Assembly (NCBI RefSeq): GCF_001747405.1
Contig: NZ_CP017305.1
Span: forward strand, 700,001 to 764,000
Source of the DNA: Chlorobaculum limnaeum
Lineage (GTDB): Bacteria; Bacteroidota; Chlorobiia; Chlorobiales; Chlorobiaceae
Length of the DNA: 64,000 nucleotides
Direction: 5' to 3'
Shown: piece after piece, positions 7,069 through 16,883 of the stretch
Numbering within the stretch: the stretch's first letter is position 1
How the letters are laid out: each line of letters starts with the position of its first letter
Made by a program: the position numbers and the translations under genes
Notes under the pieces: generated by a model
The model's input: only the letters and a program-made list of their open reading frames with translations
What the model was told of the DNA's origin: nothing
The model's database searches: none

Positions 7069-8694
7069 TCACGCCCGGAACTTGCGGTAGTCGATGTTGA
7101 ATTTCTTCATCCTCAGCCCCATGATCCTGTCCGACAGGCCGAGTTGGGTAGCGGCTTTGGTCATGTTGCCTTTGGTGCGTTTGAGCGCTTCGATGATCAT
7201 CTCCTTTTCAATCGCGTCGAGCTTCTGCTGCAAGTCGCCGGTGTAGGGCGTGCCGCTTGACTCCGCCGTCTGGAGCGAGGGCGGGAGGTGGTAGCCGTGG
7301 ATGACATTGTCCTCGCTCAGAATCACCGCCCGCTCGATGCAGTTCTGCAACTCGCGCACGTTACCGGGCCAGTGGTAGCGCATCAGCATGTCGATGGCCG
7401 TGGTCGAAATCCGGCGAATGCCTTTGTGGTTGGCCGTGTTGAACTTCTCCACGAAGTAATCCGCCAGCAAGAGAATGTCGGTCTTGCGTTCGCGAAGTGG
7501 CGGCACGGTGATCGGAAAAATGTTGAGCCGGTAGAACAAGTCTTCGCGGAAGCTCCCCTCGCGAATCTGCTCTTCGAGGTTCCGGTTGGTGGCGGCGATG
7601 ATGCGCACGTCGGTTTTGACGGTTTTCGACCCGCCGAGTCGCTCGAACTCCTTCTCCTGGATGATCCTGAGCAGCTTGGCCTGGATCGGCAGGCTCAGTT
7701 CGCCTACCTCATCGAGAAAGATCGTGCCGCCGTCGGCCAGCTCGAAGCGTCCGCGGCGCTGCGCACTCGCGCCGGTGAAGGCGCCGCGCTCGTGGCCGAA
7801 CAGCTCGCTTTCGACGATGCTCTCCGGCAGCGCCGCGCAGTTGAACTTGATGAATGGCTTGCCGTTCCTCATGCTCTTGAAGTGAATCGCGTTGGCCACC
7901 AGCTCTTTGCCGACGCCGCTCTCGCCGAGAATCAGCGCGGTAGCGCTGGTTTTGGCGATCTTGTCGATCATCCGGAAAAGCGAAAGCATCGGCTTGGCGT
8001 TGCCGATGATGTTCGCGGGCCGCTCCGCCTCGGGCAGCTCGTCGTCCGCATCGCCATCGATGAGCTGAAAGCTCGATGGCGCCGTGCGCTCCGCCCGTAC
8101 GAGCACGCCGTCGATGAGCTCCTCGTCGTCGAGCTGCTTGAGGCGCACTGCCTGCGAGATCATCGCGGCGATGATGGAGAGTAGATCGACGTAGTATTGC
8201 AGAATATCAACCCGGTCGCTTTTACGCCGGAGATTGGTGTTGGCGCTTTCGGCGGGAATGGGAATCCGCCGGTCCGCGCTCAGGGTGCCGATCACCTCGT
8301 TGCCCGCCTTGATCGGCACGCAGATGAAGCACAGCTCCTCCTTGTTCTCCTTCGATCTCGATCGGGTGCGGTCGAGAAAGAGCGGCTCTTCGTCGATGCG
8401 CGGCACGACCGTCGGCTTTCCCGTTTTGACCACCTGGCCGATGATTCCTTCGCCCACTTTGTAGCGTCCGAGCTGGCGCTGTTCATCGCTCAGGCCGAAC
8501 GACTCGTTGATGACCATCTCGCCGGTGGTGCGGTTGAGGATCGTGACCATGCCCCTGAGCATGTTCATATGTTCCGACAAGATGAAAAGTACCAGCCGGA
8601 GCACCTTGCTGATGTCCTCCTCGTTGTTGACCGTCCTGCTGACTTCGGCAAGAAGACTGATGCTGCTCTGTTCCTGTTCCTGGGCTATGAGCAT
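7069..8694 (-). CDS. nifA: NifA-type sigma-54 activator
   Basis: A 541-residue enhancer-binding protein. An N-terminal GAF domain spans about 10-185; a linker about 190-225; an AAA+ domain about 230-460 with Walker A GESGVGKE (258-265), the sigma-54 contact loop GAFTGA (304-309) and Walker B GGTIFLDEVGE; and a C-terminal Fis-type helix-turn-helix with TKAATQLGLSDRIMGLRMKK. The NifA-specific SDRIMGLRMKKF ending and the neighbouring nifV support nifA over other activators. The open frame runs on upstream through nifV in the wrong frame; the true start is the MLIAQEQEQ ATG 15 bp after the nifV stop. No cysteine-rich O2-sensing linker is seen between the AAA+ and DNA-binding domains. Confidence 0.88.
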   Translation of the reverse strand: MLIAQEQEQSSISLLAEVSRTVNNEEDISKVLRLVLFILSEHMNMLRGMVTILNRTTGEMVINESFGLSDEQRQLGRYKVGEGIIGQVVKTGKPTVVPRIDEEPLFLDRTRSRSKENKEELCFICVPIKAGNEVIGTLSADRRIPIPAESANTNLRRKSDRVDILQYYVDLLSIIAAMISQAVRLKQLDDEELIDGVLVRAERTAPSSFQLIDGDADDELPEAERPANIIGNAKPMLSLFRMIDKIAKTSATALILGESGVGKELVANAIHFKSMRNGKPFIKFNCAALPESIVESELFGHERGAFTGASAQRRGRFELADGGTIFLDEVGELSLPIQAKLLRIIQEKEFERLGGSKTVKTDVRIIAATNRNLEEQIREGSFREDLFYRLNIFPITVPPLRERKTDILLLADYFVEKFNTANHKGIRRISTTAIDMLMRYHWPGNVRELQNCIERAVILSEDNVIHGYHLPPSLQTAESSGTPYTGDLQQKLDAIEKEMIIEALKRTKGNMTKAATQLGLSDRIMGLRMKKFNIDYRKFRA

Positions 8695-8708
8695 GAAAAC
8701 TTTTGGAG

Positions 8709-9869
8709 TTAAGCGTGTTTGACAGAGTTTCTTTCGCGGATCGCGTCGATCTCCTCGGCCCGGAGCGCCCGCTTGAGCCGGTCGGAGTGGCTGCGGATCG
8801 TGTCGAGCAGTTCGCGGGCCTCCTCTTTCGAAACCGAGACGCCGCGCCGGTTGAAATGGGCGATGACCGCCGCCGTGCCCGAGTGCTTTCCGATCACCAT
8901 TTCGAAATCGTTGCGCCCCACCTGTGACGGCAGAAACGGCTGGTAGGAGAGCGGATCCTGCAACAGCGCGGCGCAATGGATACCCGATTCGTGCTGGAAG
9001 GCCGAGCGCCCGACCACCGGCTTCTGTTCCTGGATCGCTCGCCCGGAGGCGGACGCCACGGCGTCGCACAGCCGCGAGAGCGTCGTTGTGTCGAGACGGC
9101 TCTCGAAGCCGCCGCTCATGGCGAGCGCCATCGCCAGCTCTTCGAGCGCCGCGTTGCCCGCGCGCTCGCCGAGACCCGTCACCGACACGCTGACCGCCTC
9201 GAACCCCGCGTTCAGCGCCGTAAAAGCGTTGGCCGTCGCCATGCCGAGATCGTTGTGCGCGTGGAATTCGAGCGGCAGCGGCGAGCACTCGCGCAACGCC
9301 GCGCCGAGGTTCATCACCGAAACCGGCGTGGCGATGCCCACCGTATCGGCGATCCTGAACCGCTCGGCTCCAGCGGCTTCTGCATCGAGCATGAAGCGCC
9401 GGAGAAAATCGATGCTGCTTCTCGTGGCGTCCTGCCCGCCGACACTGACGAAATCGAACAGCTCGCGAGCCTTTGACAAGAGCGTATCGAGCTGCTCCTG
9501 AATCCACCCCTCTTCCTTGTGCATCAGCTCCAGATAGAGCTGCGAGGCCGGGAAACTGATGTGCACCGCTTCGGTACCGCACGACGCGGCCAGCTCGATG
9601 TCCGCCATGCTGGCCCGCGCCCACGCCGTGAGCCGCACCGGCAGATTCATGGCGGCGATCTCTCGAATCACGTCACGCTCCGCCTGGCTGATGGCCGGGT
9701 AGCCCACCTCGATCTCATCGACGCCCGTTTCGGCAAGGAGTTGCGCGATGCGCTTTTTTTCGCGCGGGCTGAACACCACGCCGGGGGCCTGCTCTCCATC
9801 CCGGAGGGTCGTATCGATGATCCACGGCTTGCGGATCATTCCGGCTCTGGTTTCAGTCTTGGCCGACAT
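8709..9869 (-). CDS. nifV: Homocitrate synthase NifV
   Basis: Condenses acetyl-CoA and 2-oxoglutarate to homocitrate, the organic ligand of FeMo-cofactor. The 386-residue TIM-barrel protein carries the DRE metallolyase motif DTTLRDGEQAPGV at about residues 19-31, the HxH metal site EFHAHNDLGMATAN (about 197-210) and the VTGLGERAGNAALEE segment typical of homocitrate and isopropylmalate synthases. It lacks the C-terminal LeuA regulatory domain, as NifV does. It is followed by nifA after 15 bp, so the two are probably one transcript. An alternative start is the ATG at 9839 (MIRKPWIIDTT). Confidence 0.92.
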   Translation of the reverse strand: MSAKTETRAGMIRKPWIIDTTLRDGEQAPGVVFSPREKKRIAQLLAETGVDEIEVGYPAISQAERDVIREIAAMNLPVRLTAWARASMADIELAASCGTEAVHISFPASQLYLELMHKEEGWIQEQLDTLLSKARELFDFVSVGGQDATRSSIDFLRRFMLDAEAAGAERFRIADTVGIATPVSVMNLGAALRECSPLPLEFHAHNDLGMATANAFTALNAGFEAVSVSVTGLGERAGNAALEELAMALAMSGGFESRLDTTTLSRLCDAVASASGRAIQEQKPVVGRSAFQHESGIHCAALLQDPLSYQPFLPSQVGRNDFEMVIGKHSGTAAVIAHFNRRGVSVSKEEARELLDTIRSHSDRLKRALRAEEIDAIRERNSVKHA

Positions 9870-9929
9870 GGCTGTTTTTTCTGGCGTATTGACTTGATTG
9901 ATCTCTTTGATTTAGGTGAATATAAAACT

Positions 9930-9950
9930 AATCCTAAAAATATTAGGATT
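9930..9950. promoter_or_regulatory. Palindrome upstream of nifV
   Basis: AATCCTAA (9930-9937) and TTAGGATT (9943-9950) form a perfect 8-bp inverted repeat with a 5-nt spacer, about 60 bp before the nifV start in an AT-rich stretch. The symmetry suggests a dimeric repressor or activator operator, possibly for nifV-nifA. It could instead be a weak terminator of hpt. The regulator is unknown. Confidence 0.35.
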
Positions 9951-10099
9951 TAAAACGGTTTTGAAAGAAAAAAACAGACATTATGGTAATATGCCGACAT
10001 TATCAGCCGATGGGGCGCTGAAGTGGCGTGACGGTGAGGTCGGATGGCGGCTCTACTGGAGATGAGCCGCCGCGCCGGGAGTGGGTTGTACGAAGAGCG

Positions 10100-10627
10100 T
10101 CAGGCGTTCAGCGAGGCGACATACGGCAGCTCGCGATGCTTTCCGGCGGCATCGAGTCCGTAACCCACGACGTACACATCCGGAATGGTGAATCCGGTGT
10201 AGTCCGCCTTGACGGGCGTGGTGCGCGCCGAAGGTTTGTCGAGCAGGGTGCAGACGCGCAGCGATGCGGGATTGTGCGTACGCAGCTCTTCGAGGATACG
10301 GGTGACGGTCAGCCCGGTATCGAGGATGTCTTCGACGAGCAGCACATGTTTGCCTTCGACATGCGGATCGTGGTGATGATCGAGCATCACCTTGCCGGTG
10401 GAGGCGCGGTGCGTGCCGTAGCTCGACGCGCGGATGAACTCGATGCGGCAGGGAATGGAGAGATGGCGCACCAGATCGGCGGTAAAGATGAATCCTCCCT
10501 TCAGTACGCACACCACGGTCAGTTCGTCGATGTCAGCGAGATCGCGAGAAATTTCCGCGCCCAGTTCAGCTACTCGCGCCGCAATTTTCTCCGCCGGAAT
10601 CAGTACCGTAAGTCCTTCTGTAGTCAT
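10100..10627 (-). CDS. hpt: Hypoxanthine phosphoribosyltransferase
   Basis: Purine salvage enzyme that joins hypoxanthine or guanine to PRPP. The 175-residue protein has the PRPP-binding motif VLLVEDILDTGLT (about 94-106), the N-terminal VCVLKGGFIFTADLVRHL segment (about 39-56) with the flexible-loop Lys-Gly, the RASSYG loop and the C-terminal DVYVVGYGLD purine-binding segment. Length is typical. The gene stands alone, with a short divergent spacer to the broken Fic gene. Confidence 0.93.
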   Translation of the reverse strand: MTTEGLTVLIPAEKIAARVAELGAEISRDLADIDELTVVCVLKGGFIFTADLVRHLSIPCRIEFIRASSYGTHRASTGKVMLDHHHDPHVEGKHVLLVEDILDTGLTVTRILEELRTHNPASLRVCTLLDKPSARTTPVKADYTGFTIPDVYVVGYGLDAAGKHRELPYVASLNA

Positions 10628-10721
10628 AAGTCATATCATGGTTTGGTTGTCAATTCGGCAAAGAATATAATTCATCAAATCACTTAGCCATTCCGCTAAT
10701 GTAACTCAAGAGGGAAATCAG

Positions 10722-11233
10722 ATGAACTTCGACAAACTCGATGCCCGGAAGCAGCGGCTCGACGGGTTCATGCTGCTGAGTCCGGAGGCGGTTCGCAATC
10801 TGCACGGCGCCTCGTCGTCCGGTGGACGTACCACTCCAACGCCATCGAGGGCAGCACGCTGATCTTGAAGAAGACGAAGGTCGCGCTCGAAGGGATCACC
10901 ATCGACGGCAAGACCATGCGCGAGCTTTTCGAGGCTATCAATCACCGGGAGGCGATTCTGTTTGTCGAAGAGCTGGTCGGCAAAAACGAGCCGCGGTCTT
11001 AATAGCAGATCAAGTCATTGTATCAGCTCGCGCTCAGGAATATCGATGCTCGGAATGCCGGGCGATACCGGACGCAGAATGTCATGATCTCCGGCGCGGA
11101 ACATCGCCCGCCAGATTACCTGAGCGTGCCGCAGGAGATGGAGGCGTTTGGCAGCTGTAGCGCCATCGACTGCCAGCACCTCCATCCGGTCGAACACGCC
11201 GCGAGGCTTCATGCGGATTTCGGAGTTAAATAA
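10722..11233 (+). pseudogene. Broken Fic-family protein gene (N-terminal part)
   Basis: Three frames read in order give the N-terminal part of a Fic/DOC protein: MNFDKLDARKQRLDGFMLLS from 10722, then after a frameshift near 10815 RWTYHSNAIEGSTLILKK to a stop at 11002, then downstream of that stop LYQLALRNIDARNAGRYRTQ and LHPVEHAARLHADFG. The YHSNAIEGSTL motif is the Fic regulatory-type S/TxxxE(G/N) helix. The catalytic HPFxDGNGR core never appears, so the gene is both frameshifted and cut off. RBS GAGGG lies before the first ATG. No activity is expected. Confidence 0.75.
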
Positions 11234-11524
11234 CCTTTTGTGTGGTATTTCGGTCTGTTTTTGAGGCCAGAAAATGGCTGCGATTACTCGCCTGCGTTCG
11301 GGAGAAAGAGCTCGTTGGCGTCGATTGAATCCCATACGTCGAGCATTCACGCCGCACTTTGCACGGTTGCTTTTTCAGTCAGGGGTCGAGGCCCGGTAGT
11401 TCTTTTAAATTCATGGGGATATCGCTCATGGCGCCCCATGCAAAAGTTTACTTCCCGCTATGTTTACAAGGAGGCGTCGCTCGGCCACAGTATGACAGGG
11501 CCATCGCTTTCATGCGTCGACACC
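11234..11524. other. Spacer between broken Fic gene and mdh terminator; no gene supported
   Basis: Two overlapping open frames of 61 and 107 codons occur but have no recognisable motifs and unlikely composition. The stretch probably contains decayed sequence from the Fic locus. Confidence 0.3.
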
Positions 11525-11560
11525 AACAAAAAAACGACCATTAGAGGCCGCTTTTTTGTT
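11525..11560 (-). terminator. Terminator of mdh
   Basis: On the minus strand AAAAAAGCGGCC, a 6-nt loop and GGTCGTTTTTTT form a stem with one wobble and one bulge and a long T-run, 20 bp after the mdh stop. The A-rich opposite arm makes it potentially bidirectional. Confidence 0.7.
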
Positions 11561-11581
11561 TGATTGATGCATCTCTCTTCA

Positions 11582-12903
<1,322 letters not shown>

Positions 12904-12904
12904 G

Positions 12905-12946
12905 CAAAAAAAGCAAGCCGTTCATGGATGGGATCCGGCTTGCTTT
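12905..12946 (-). terminator. Terminator of the rplU-rpmA transcript
   Basis: On the minus strand AAAGCAAGCCG (12946-12936) pairs perfectly with CGGCTTGCTTT (12920-12910), followed by a T-run. An 11-bp stem with 15-nt loop, 33 bp after the rpmA stop. Confidence 0.85.
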
Positions 12947-12978
12947 CAATATAAGCGTAATGCATCTCCGTCCAAAGA

Positions 12979-13234
12979 TCAGGAGGGGATGATATCGACC
13001 TGTTTTTTGTTGTTGCGGCCGTTCCTGAAGTGAACGGTGCCATCGACGAGGGCGAAAATGGTGTGATCCCTGCCGAGACCAGCGTTGTCGCCCGGCTTGA
13101 TGGCCGTGCCACGCTGACGGAGAATGATGGTTCCCGCGTTGACAGTGGAGCCTCCAGCGGCTTTCACGCCGAGGTATTTCGGATTGCTGTCGCGGCCGTT
13201 CTTGGTCGATCCGCCGCCTTTTTTTATGTGCCAT
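12979..13234 (-). CDS. rpmA: 50S ribosomal protein L27 (reading frame shifted by one base as sequenced)
   Basis: L27 sits at the peptidyl-transferase centre. The ATG at 13234 begins MAHKK, but a run of seven A (T7 at 13219-13225 on the plus strand) throws the frame into RRRIDQ; with six A it reads [20 protein letters not shown] and continues [20 protein letters not shown] to VDIIPS at the TGA at 12979, a complete L27 of 84 residues. The span is 256 bp (3n+1). Because L27 is normally needed for growth and everything else is conserved, a base-calling error in the A-run or transcript slippage is likelier than true loss. It follows rplU as usual. Confidence 0.85.
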
Positions 13235-13270
13235 GAGACTTAAAAATTTGTGTTATCAATTCCTGTTCAA

Positions 13271-13558
13271 TCAGAGCGACAGCACTTCGACCTGGGTCAT
13301 GTGCTGGCGGTGCCCGTTTCTTTTCTGGAAACGCTTGCGGCGGTTTTTCCTGAAGACGATGATGGTCTCGTCCCGGACGTGGTCAAGAACCTTGACCGTC
13401 GCGGTGCCTGCTTTCAAGGCTGAATCCGCCTGATTGACCTGCATGAGAGTCTTCACTTCGATAACGTCGCCTGCGGCGGCCTTCTGCCTGGGGACAAAAA
13501 TCCTGTCGCCCGCTTGTACCAGATACTGTTTGTCGGAAATCTCGATCAGCGCCTGCAT
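13271..13558 (-). CDS. rplU: 50S ribosomal protein L21
   Basis: A large-subunit ribosomal protein that contacts 23S rRNA. The 95-residue protein runs from MQALIEISDKQYLVQAGDRI to QVEVLSL; KQY near the N-terminus and the C-terminal RKNRRKRFQKRNGHRQ basic tail carrying the HRQ motif are typical of L21. The start at 13558 fits the family; the open frame extends ten codons further upstream, including an adjacent ATG. Directly upstream of rpmA (36 bp), the conserved L21-L27 pair. Confidence 0.94.
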   Translation of the reverse strand: MQALIEISDKQYLVQAGDRIFVPRQKAAAGDVIEVKTLMQVNQADSALKAGTATVKVLDHVRDETIIVFRKNRRKRFQKRNGHRQHMTQVEVLSL

Positions 13559-13646
13559 CATTAGTAATAGTTTGGTGATAAAGAGCAAGAATATACAAGA
13601 AAGAAACCGTTTTTCAAATCATCACCAATATCTTTCGCGGAGAAGT

Positions 13647-14084
13647 TCAGCGCAGCAAAAAGGTCACGAGCAGCACGATGCCGAACATGCTGAACGAGAT
13701 GGCGAAAAGCCTGTACCAGGCGCGGTATCGCAACACCTCGCAGGGGTAGGTGATAGGCTGGATCGCCTTGATGATATAGCCCATCGTGAGGGCGATCTGG
13801 AGGATCATCAGGCCGATCTTGGCGAAGACCCACGGATGCCATCCTTCGTAGAAGTGCGCCAGCATGAGGCCGGAGAGCAGCACCGAGATGACCGCCACGT
13901 CGGCCACCTTCGTTTCGAGCTTGATGAAGCGGCGCAGAAGCAGCGACTGCTCCTCGGCCTGCTTTTTCTCGCCGGTCAGGCCGGGTTCGAGCGTTTTGAG
14001 CAGGAAGAGGGTCGCGAAGATCGTGCCGAACCATGCGGCAAAACCCGTGATGTGCGTGAGCCGCAAAAGAGCGTGAAAATCCAT
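13647..14084 (-). CDS. Four-helix integral membrane protein
   Basis: A 145-residue protein starting MDFHALLRLTHITGFAAWFG with about four transmembrane segments (roughly 5-30, 62-80, 88-108, 122-144). The RxxHIxxxxxWFG pattern in helix 1 and WVFAKIGLMILQIAL in helix 3 recall HemJ/CopD-like four-helix heme or copper proteins, whose conserved His and Lys lie at these places. The likeness is loose and I would not assign HemJ. The open frame extends 75 codons upstream but the MDFHALL start at 14084 gives the expected length. Alone between rplU and the divergent mutS. Confidence 0.7.
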   Translation of the reverse strand: MDFHALLRLTHITGFAAWFGTIFATLFLLKTLEPGLTGEKKQAEEQSLLLRRFIKLETKVADVAVISVLLSGLMLAHFYEGWHPWVFAKIGLMILQIALTMGYIIKAIQPITYPCEVLRYRAWYRLFAISFSMFGIVLLVTFLLR

Positions 14085-14241
14085 GAGAGAACGAGGGTTG
14101 ATTGCCGGATCAAAATGCGTTCCAAAATATAGAGTTGACGAGAGCTTTTCAAGCCTCTGTGAAGGCTTGTTTTTTTTGCGGGACTGATTTAGTTTGACTC
14201 TCCACGAAATCCGGCGGTAACGACAACTTTCACGACAGAAT

Positions 14242-16878
14242 ATGGCCAAAGAGGCGCAAGCCCGCAACAAAGAGGCGACACCGATGATGCGCCAGTATCT
14301 CGATGTCAAGGAGCGTTATCCCGGCTATCTGCTGCTTTTCCGAGTGGGCGATTTCTACGAAACCTTTTTTGACGACGCCGTCGCGGTTTCGGCGGCGCTG
14401 AACATCGTGCTGACGCGACGCTCGAACGGCAGTTCGGCGGAGATTCCGCTGGCCGGATTTCCGCATCACGCCAGCGAGGGGTATATCGCCAAGCTCGTGA
14501 TGAAGGGGTTCAAGGTGGCGGTGTGCGACCAGGTCGAAGATCCGGCGCTCGCCAAGGGGATTGTCCGCCGCGAAATCACCGACATCGTCACGCCGGATAT
14601 CACCTACAGCGACAAGATTCTCGACGACCGCCACAACAACTACCTCTGCGCCGTCGCGCCGGTGAAACGGGGGCGCGAGCATCTGGCGGGCGTGGCGTTT
14701 GTGGATGTGACCACCGCCGAGTTCCGCATGACCGAACTGCCGCTCGGTGAGCTGAAGGATTTCCTCCAGTCGCTCCGTCCCTCCGAAATCCTGATCTCGT
14801 CGCGCGACAAGGAGCTTCGCGATTCGCTCGCCAAAAATCTTTTCACCGGCGCGCTCTTTACGGTGCTCGACGAGTGGATGTTCACCGACGAGCAGGCGAC
14901 GCGGGTGCTCGAAAACCACTTCAAGACCCATTCGCTCAAGGGATTCGGCATCGAAGGGTACGAAGCTGGCCGGATCGCGGCGGGAGCTATCCTGCAATAT
15001 CTCGAAGAGGCGAAGCAGGGAAGTCTGAAGTATCTCGTGCGGATCGGCCTGGTCGAGAGCGGCGAGAGCATGACGCTCGACATCCAGACCCGCCGGAACC
15101 TCGAAATCATCTCTTCGATGCAGGATGGTTCGCTCAACGGCAGCCTGCTTGAAGTGCTCGACCGCACGCGGAACCCGATGGGGGCGCGGCTTCTGAGGCG
15201 CTGGCTGCTCCATCCGCTCCGGAAACTGGAGCCGGTCGTGCAGCGGCACGATGCGGTCGGGGAGCTGCTGGAGTTGTCCGAGGTTCGCGAGGCGATTCGC
15301 GGGACGCTCGGCGGCATTATCGATCTCGAGCGGGCGCTGGCCCGCATCGCAACCTCGCGGGCGATGCCGAGGGAGGTGCGCCAGCTCGGCTCGTCGTTCG
15401 CGCTCGTCCCGCAGCTCAGGGAGCTGCTCGCGCCGTGCAAGGCGCATCGCCTGCGTGAACTCGCTATCAGGCTCGAAGCGCTGCCGGAGCTTGTCGCCAC
15501 CATCGAACGGGCGCTCGATCCCGACGCGACCGGCGCGGTGCGCGACGGCGGCTACATCCGTTCCGGCTACCACGAGGAGCTGGACGAGCTGCGGGCGATC
15601 TCGTCGGGGGCGCGCGACCGGTTGCTCGACATCCAGCAGGAGGAGCGGCGCAAGACCTCGATTTCGACCCTCAAGGTGCAGTACAACAAGGTGTTCGGCT
15701 ACTACATCGAGGTGAGCCGCGCCAACAGCGACAAGGTGCCGGAGTACTACGAGAAGAAGCAGACGCTCGTCAACGCCGAACGCTACACGATTCCGTCTCT
15801 GAAGGAGTACGAGGAGAAGATTCTGACCGCCGAGGAGAAGAGCCTCCTGCTCGAACATCGCTTGTTCCAGGAGCTGTGCGCCTCGGTCGCCGAAGAGGCG
15901 GCCTCGATCCAGACGACCGCCGCCGCGCTGGCCGAACTCGACTGCCTCGCCTGCTTCGCGAGCTGCGCCGACGAGTATCAGTATTGCCGTCCGGCAGTGA
16001 ACGAAGGCACGGAGCTTGTGATCACGGCAGGCCGCCATCCGGTGCTCGAACGCATTCTCGGCGCGGACGAGCCGTACGTGTCGAACGACTGCCGCGTCGG
16101 CGCGAGCCAGCAACTGCTCATCATCACCGGCCCGAACATGGCCGGTAAAAGCTCGTACCTCCGGCAGGCGGGCCTCATCGTGCTACTGGCGCAGATTGGC
16201 AGCTTCGTGCCCGCCGAAAAAGCGGAGATCGGCCTCGTTGACCGCATTTTCACCCGCGTCGGCGCGTCGGACAATCTCACCTCTGGCGAGAGCACCTTCC
16301 TCGTCGAGATGAACGAGGCGTCGAGCATCCTCAACAACGCCACCGAACGGAGCCTGCTTCTGCTCGACGAGATCGGGCGCGGCACGAGCACCTTCGACGG
16401 CATGTCCATCGCCTGGTCGATGTGCGAGTTCATCCACGATCAGCTCCGCGCCCGCACTCTCTTTGCGACGCACTACCACGAGCTGGCCGAGCTGGAGTCG
16501 CGCTTCGAGCGGATCGCCAACTTCAATGCAACGGTGGTCGAGACCGCCGATACGGTGATCTTCTTGCGCAAGATCGTGCGCGGCGCGTCGGACAACAGCT
16601 ACGGCATCGAGGTGGCCAAAATGGCCGGAATGCCCCCGGAGGTGATTTCGCGGGCAAAAGAGATTCTCGCCGGAATGGAGAGGCGCGAGGTCGAGGTTCC
16701 GGTGCAGCGGCAGACCGCGTCGCCGATCATGGCGCGGCAGATTTCGCTCTTCGAGGAGGAGGAGAGCCGACTGCGCAAAGCGATTTCGGGGATCGACCTC
16801 AACCGTCTCACGCCGCTCGACGCCCTCATGGAGCTGAAGCGGCTTCAGGAGATCGCGCTCGGCAAAGGAGCGAATTGA
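14242..16878 (+). CDS. mutS: DNA mismatch repair protein MutS
   Basis: Recognises mismatches and recruits MutL. At 878 residues it has the normal domain set: an N-terminal mismatch-binding domain with the Phe-x-Glu motif in [17 protein letters not shown] (about 32-48), connector, lever and clamp domains, and the ABC-type ATPase with Walker [14 protein letters not shown] (about 632-644), [12 protein letters not shown] and [15 protein letters not shown]. The start at 14242 fits the family. Its stop is followed 6 bp later by the radical SAM gene, so the two probably share a transcript. Confidence 0.97.
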   Translation: MAKEAQARNKEATPMMRQYLDVKERYPGYLLLFRVGDFYETFFDDAVAVSAALNIVLTRRSNGSSAEIPLAGFPHHASEGYIAKLVMKGFKVAVCDQVEDPALAKGIVRREITDIVTPDITYSDKILDDRHNNYLCAVAPVKRGREHLAGVAFVDVTTAEFRMTELPLGELKDFLQSLRPSEILISSRDKELRDSLAKNLFTGALFTVLDEWMFTDEQATRVLENHFKTHSLKGFGIEGYEAGRIAAGAILQYLEEAKQGSLKYLVRIGLVESGESMTLDIQTRRNLEIISSMQDGSLNGSLLEVLDRTRNPMGARLLRRWLLHPLRKLEPVVQRHDAVGELLELSEVREAIRGTLGGIIDLERALARIATSRAMPREVRQLGSSFALVPQLRELLAPCKAHRLRELAIRLEALPELVATIERALDPDATGAVRDGGYIRSGYHEELDELRAISSGARDRLLDIQQEERRKTSISTLKVQYNKVFGYYIEVSRANSDKVPEYYEKKQTLVNAERYTIPSLKEYEEKILTAEEKSLLLEHRLFQELCASVAEEAASIQTTAAALAELDCLACFASCADEYQYCRPAVNEGTELVITAGRHPVLERILGADEPYVSNDCRVGASQQLLIITGPNMAGKSSYLRQAGLIVLLAQIGSFVPAEKAEIGLVDRIFTRVGASDNLTSGESTFLVEMNEASSILNNATERSLLLLDEIGRGTSTFDGMSIAWSMCEFIHDQLRARTLFATHYHELAELESRFERIANFNATVVETADTVIFLRKIVRGASDNSYGIEVAKMAGMPPEVISRAKEILAGMERREVEVPVQRQTASPIMARQISLFEEEESRLRKAISGIDLNRLTPLDALMELKRLQEIALGKGAN

Positions 16879-16883
16879 ATCCC

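Noticed and set aside
7069-9624. An 851-codon open frame that seems to fuse a long Arg/Gly-rich region to the nifA product
   Set aside because: The first 310 codons are the wrong-frame shadow of nifV; the true start is at 8694, just past the nifV stop.
11240-11563. A 107-codon frame before mdh
   Set aside because: It reads through the mdh terminator and has no recognisable content.
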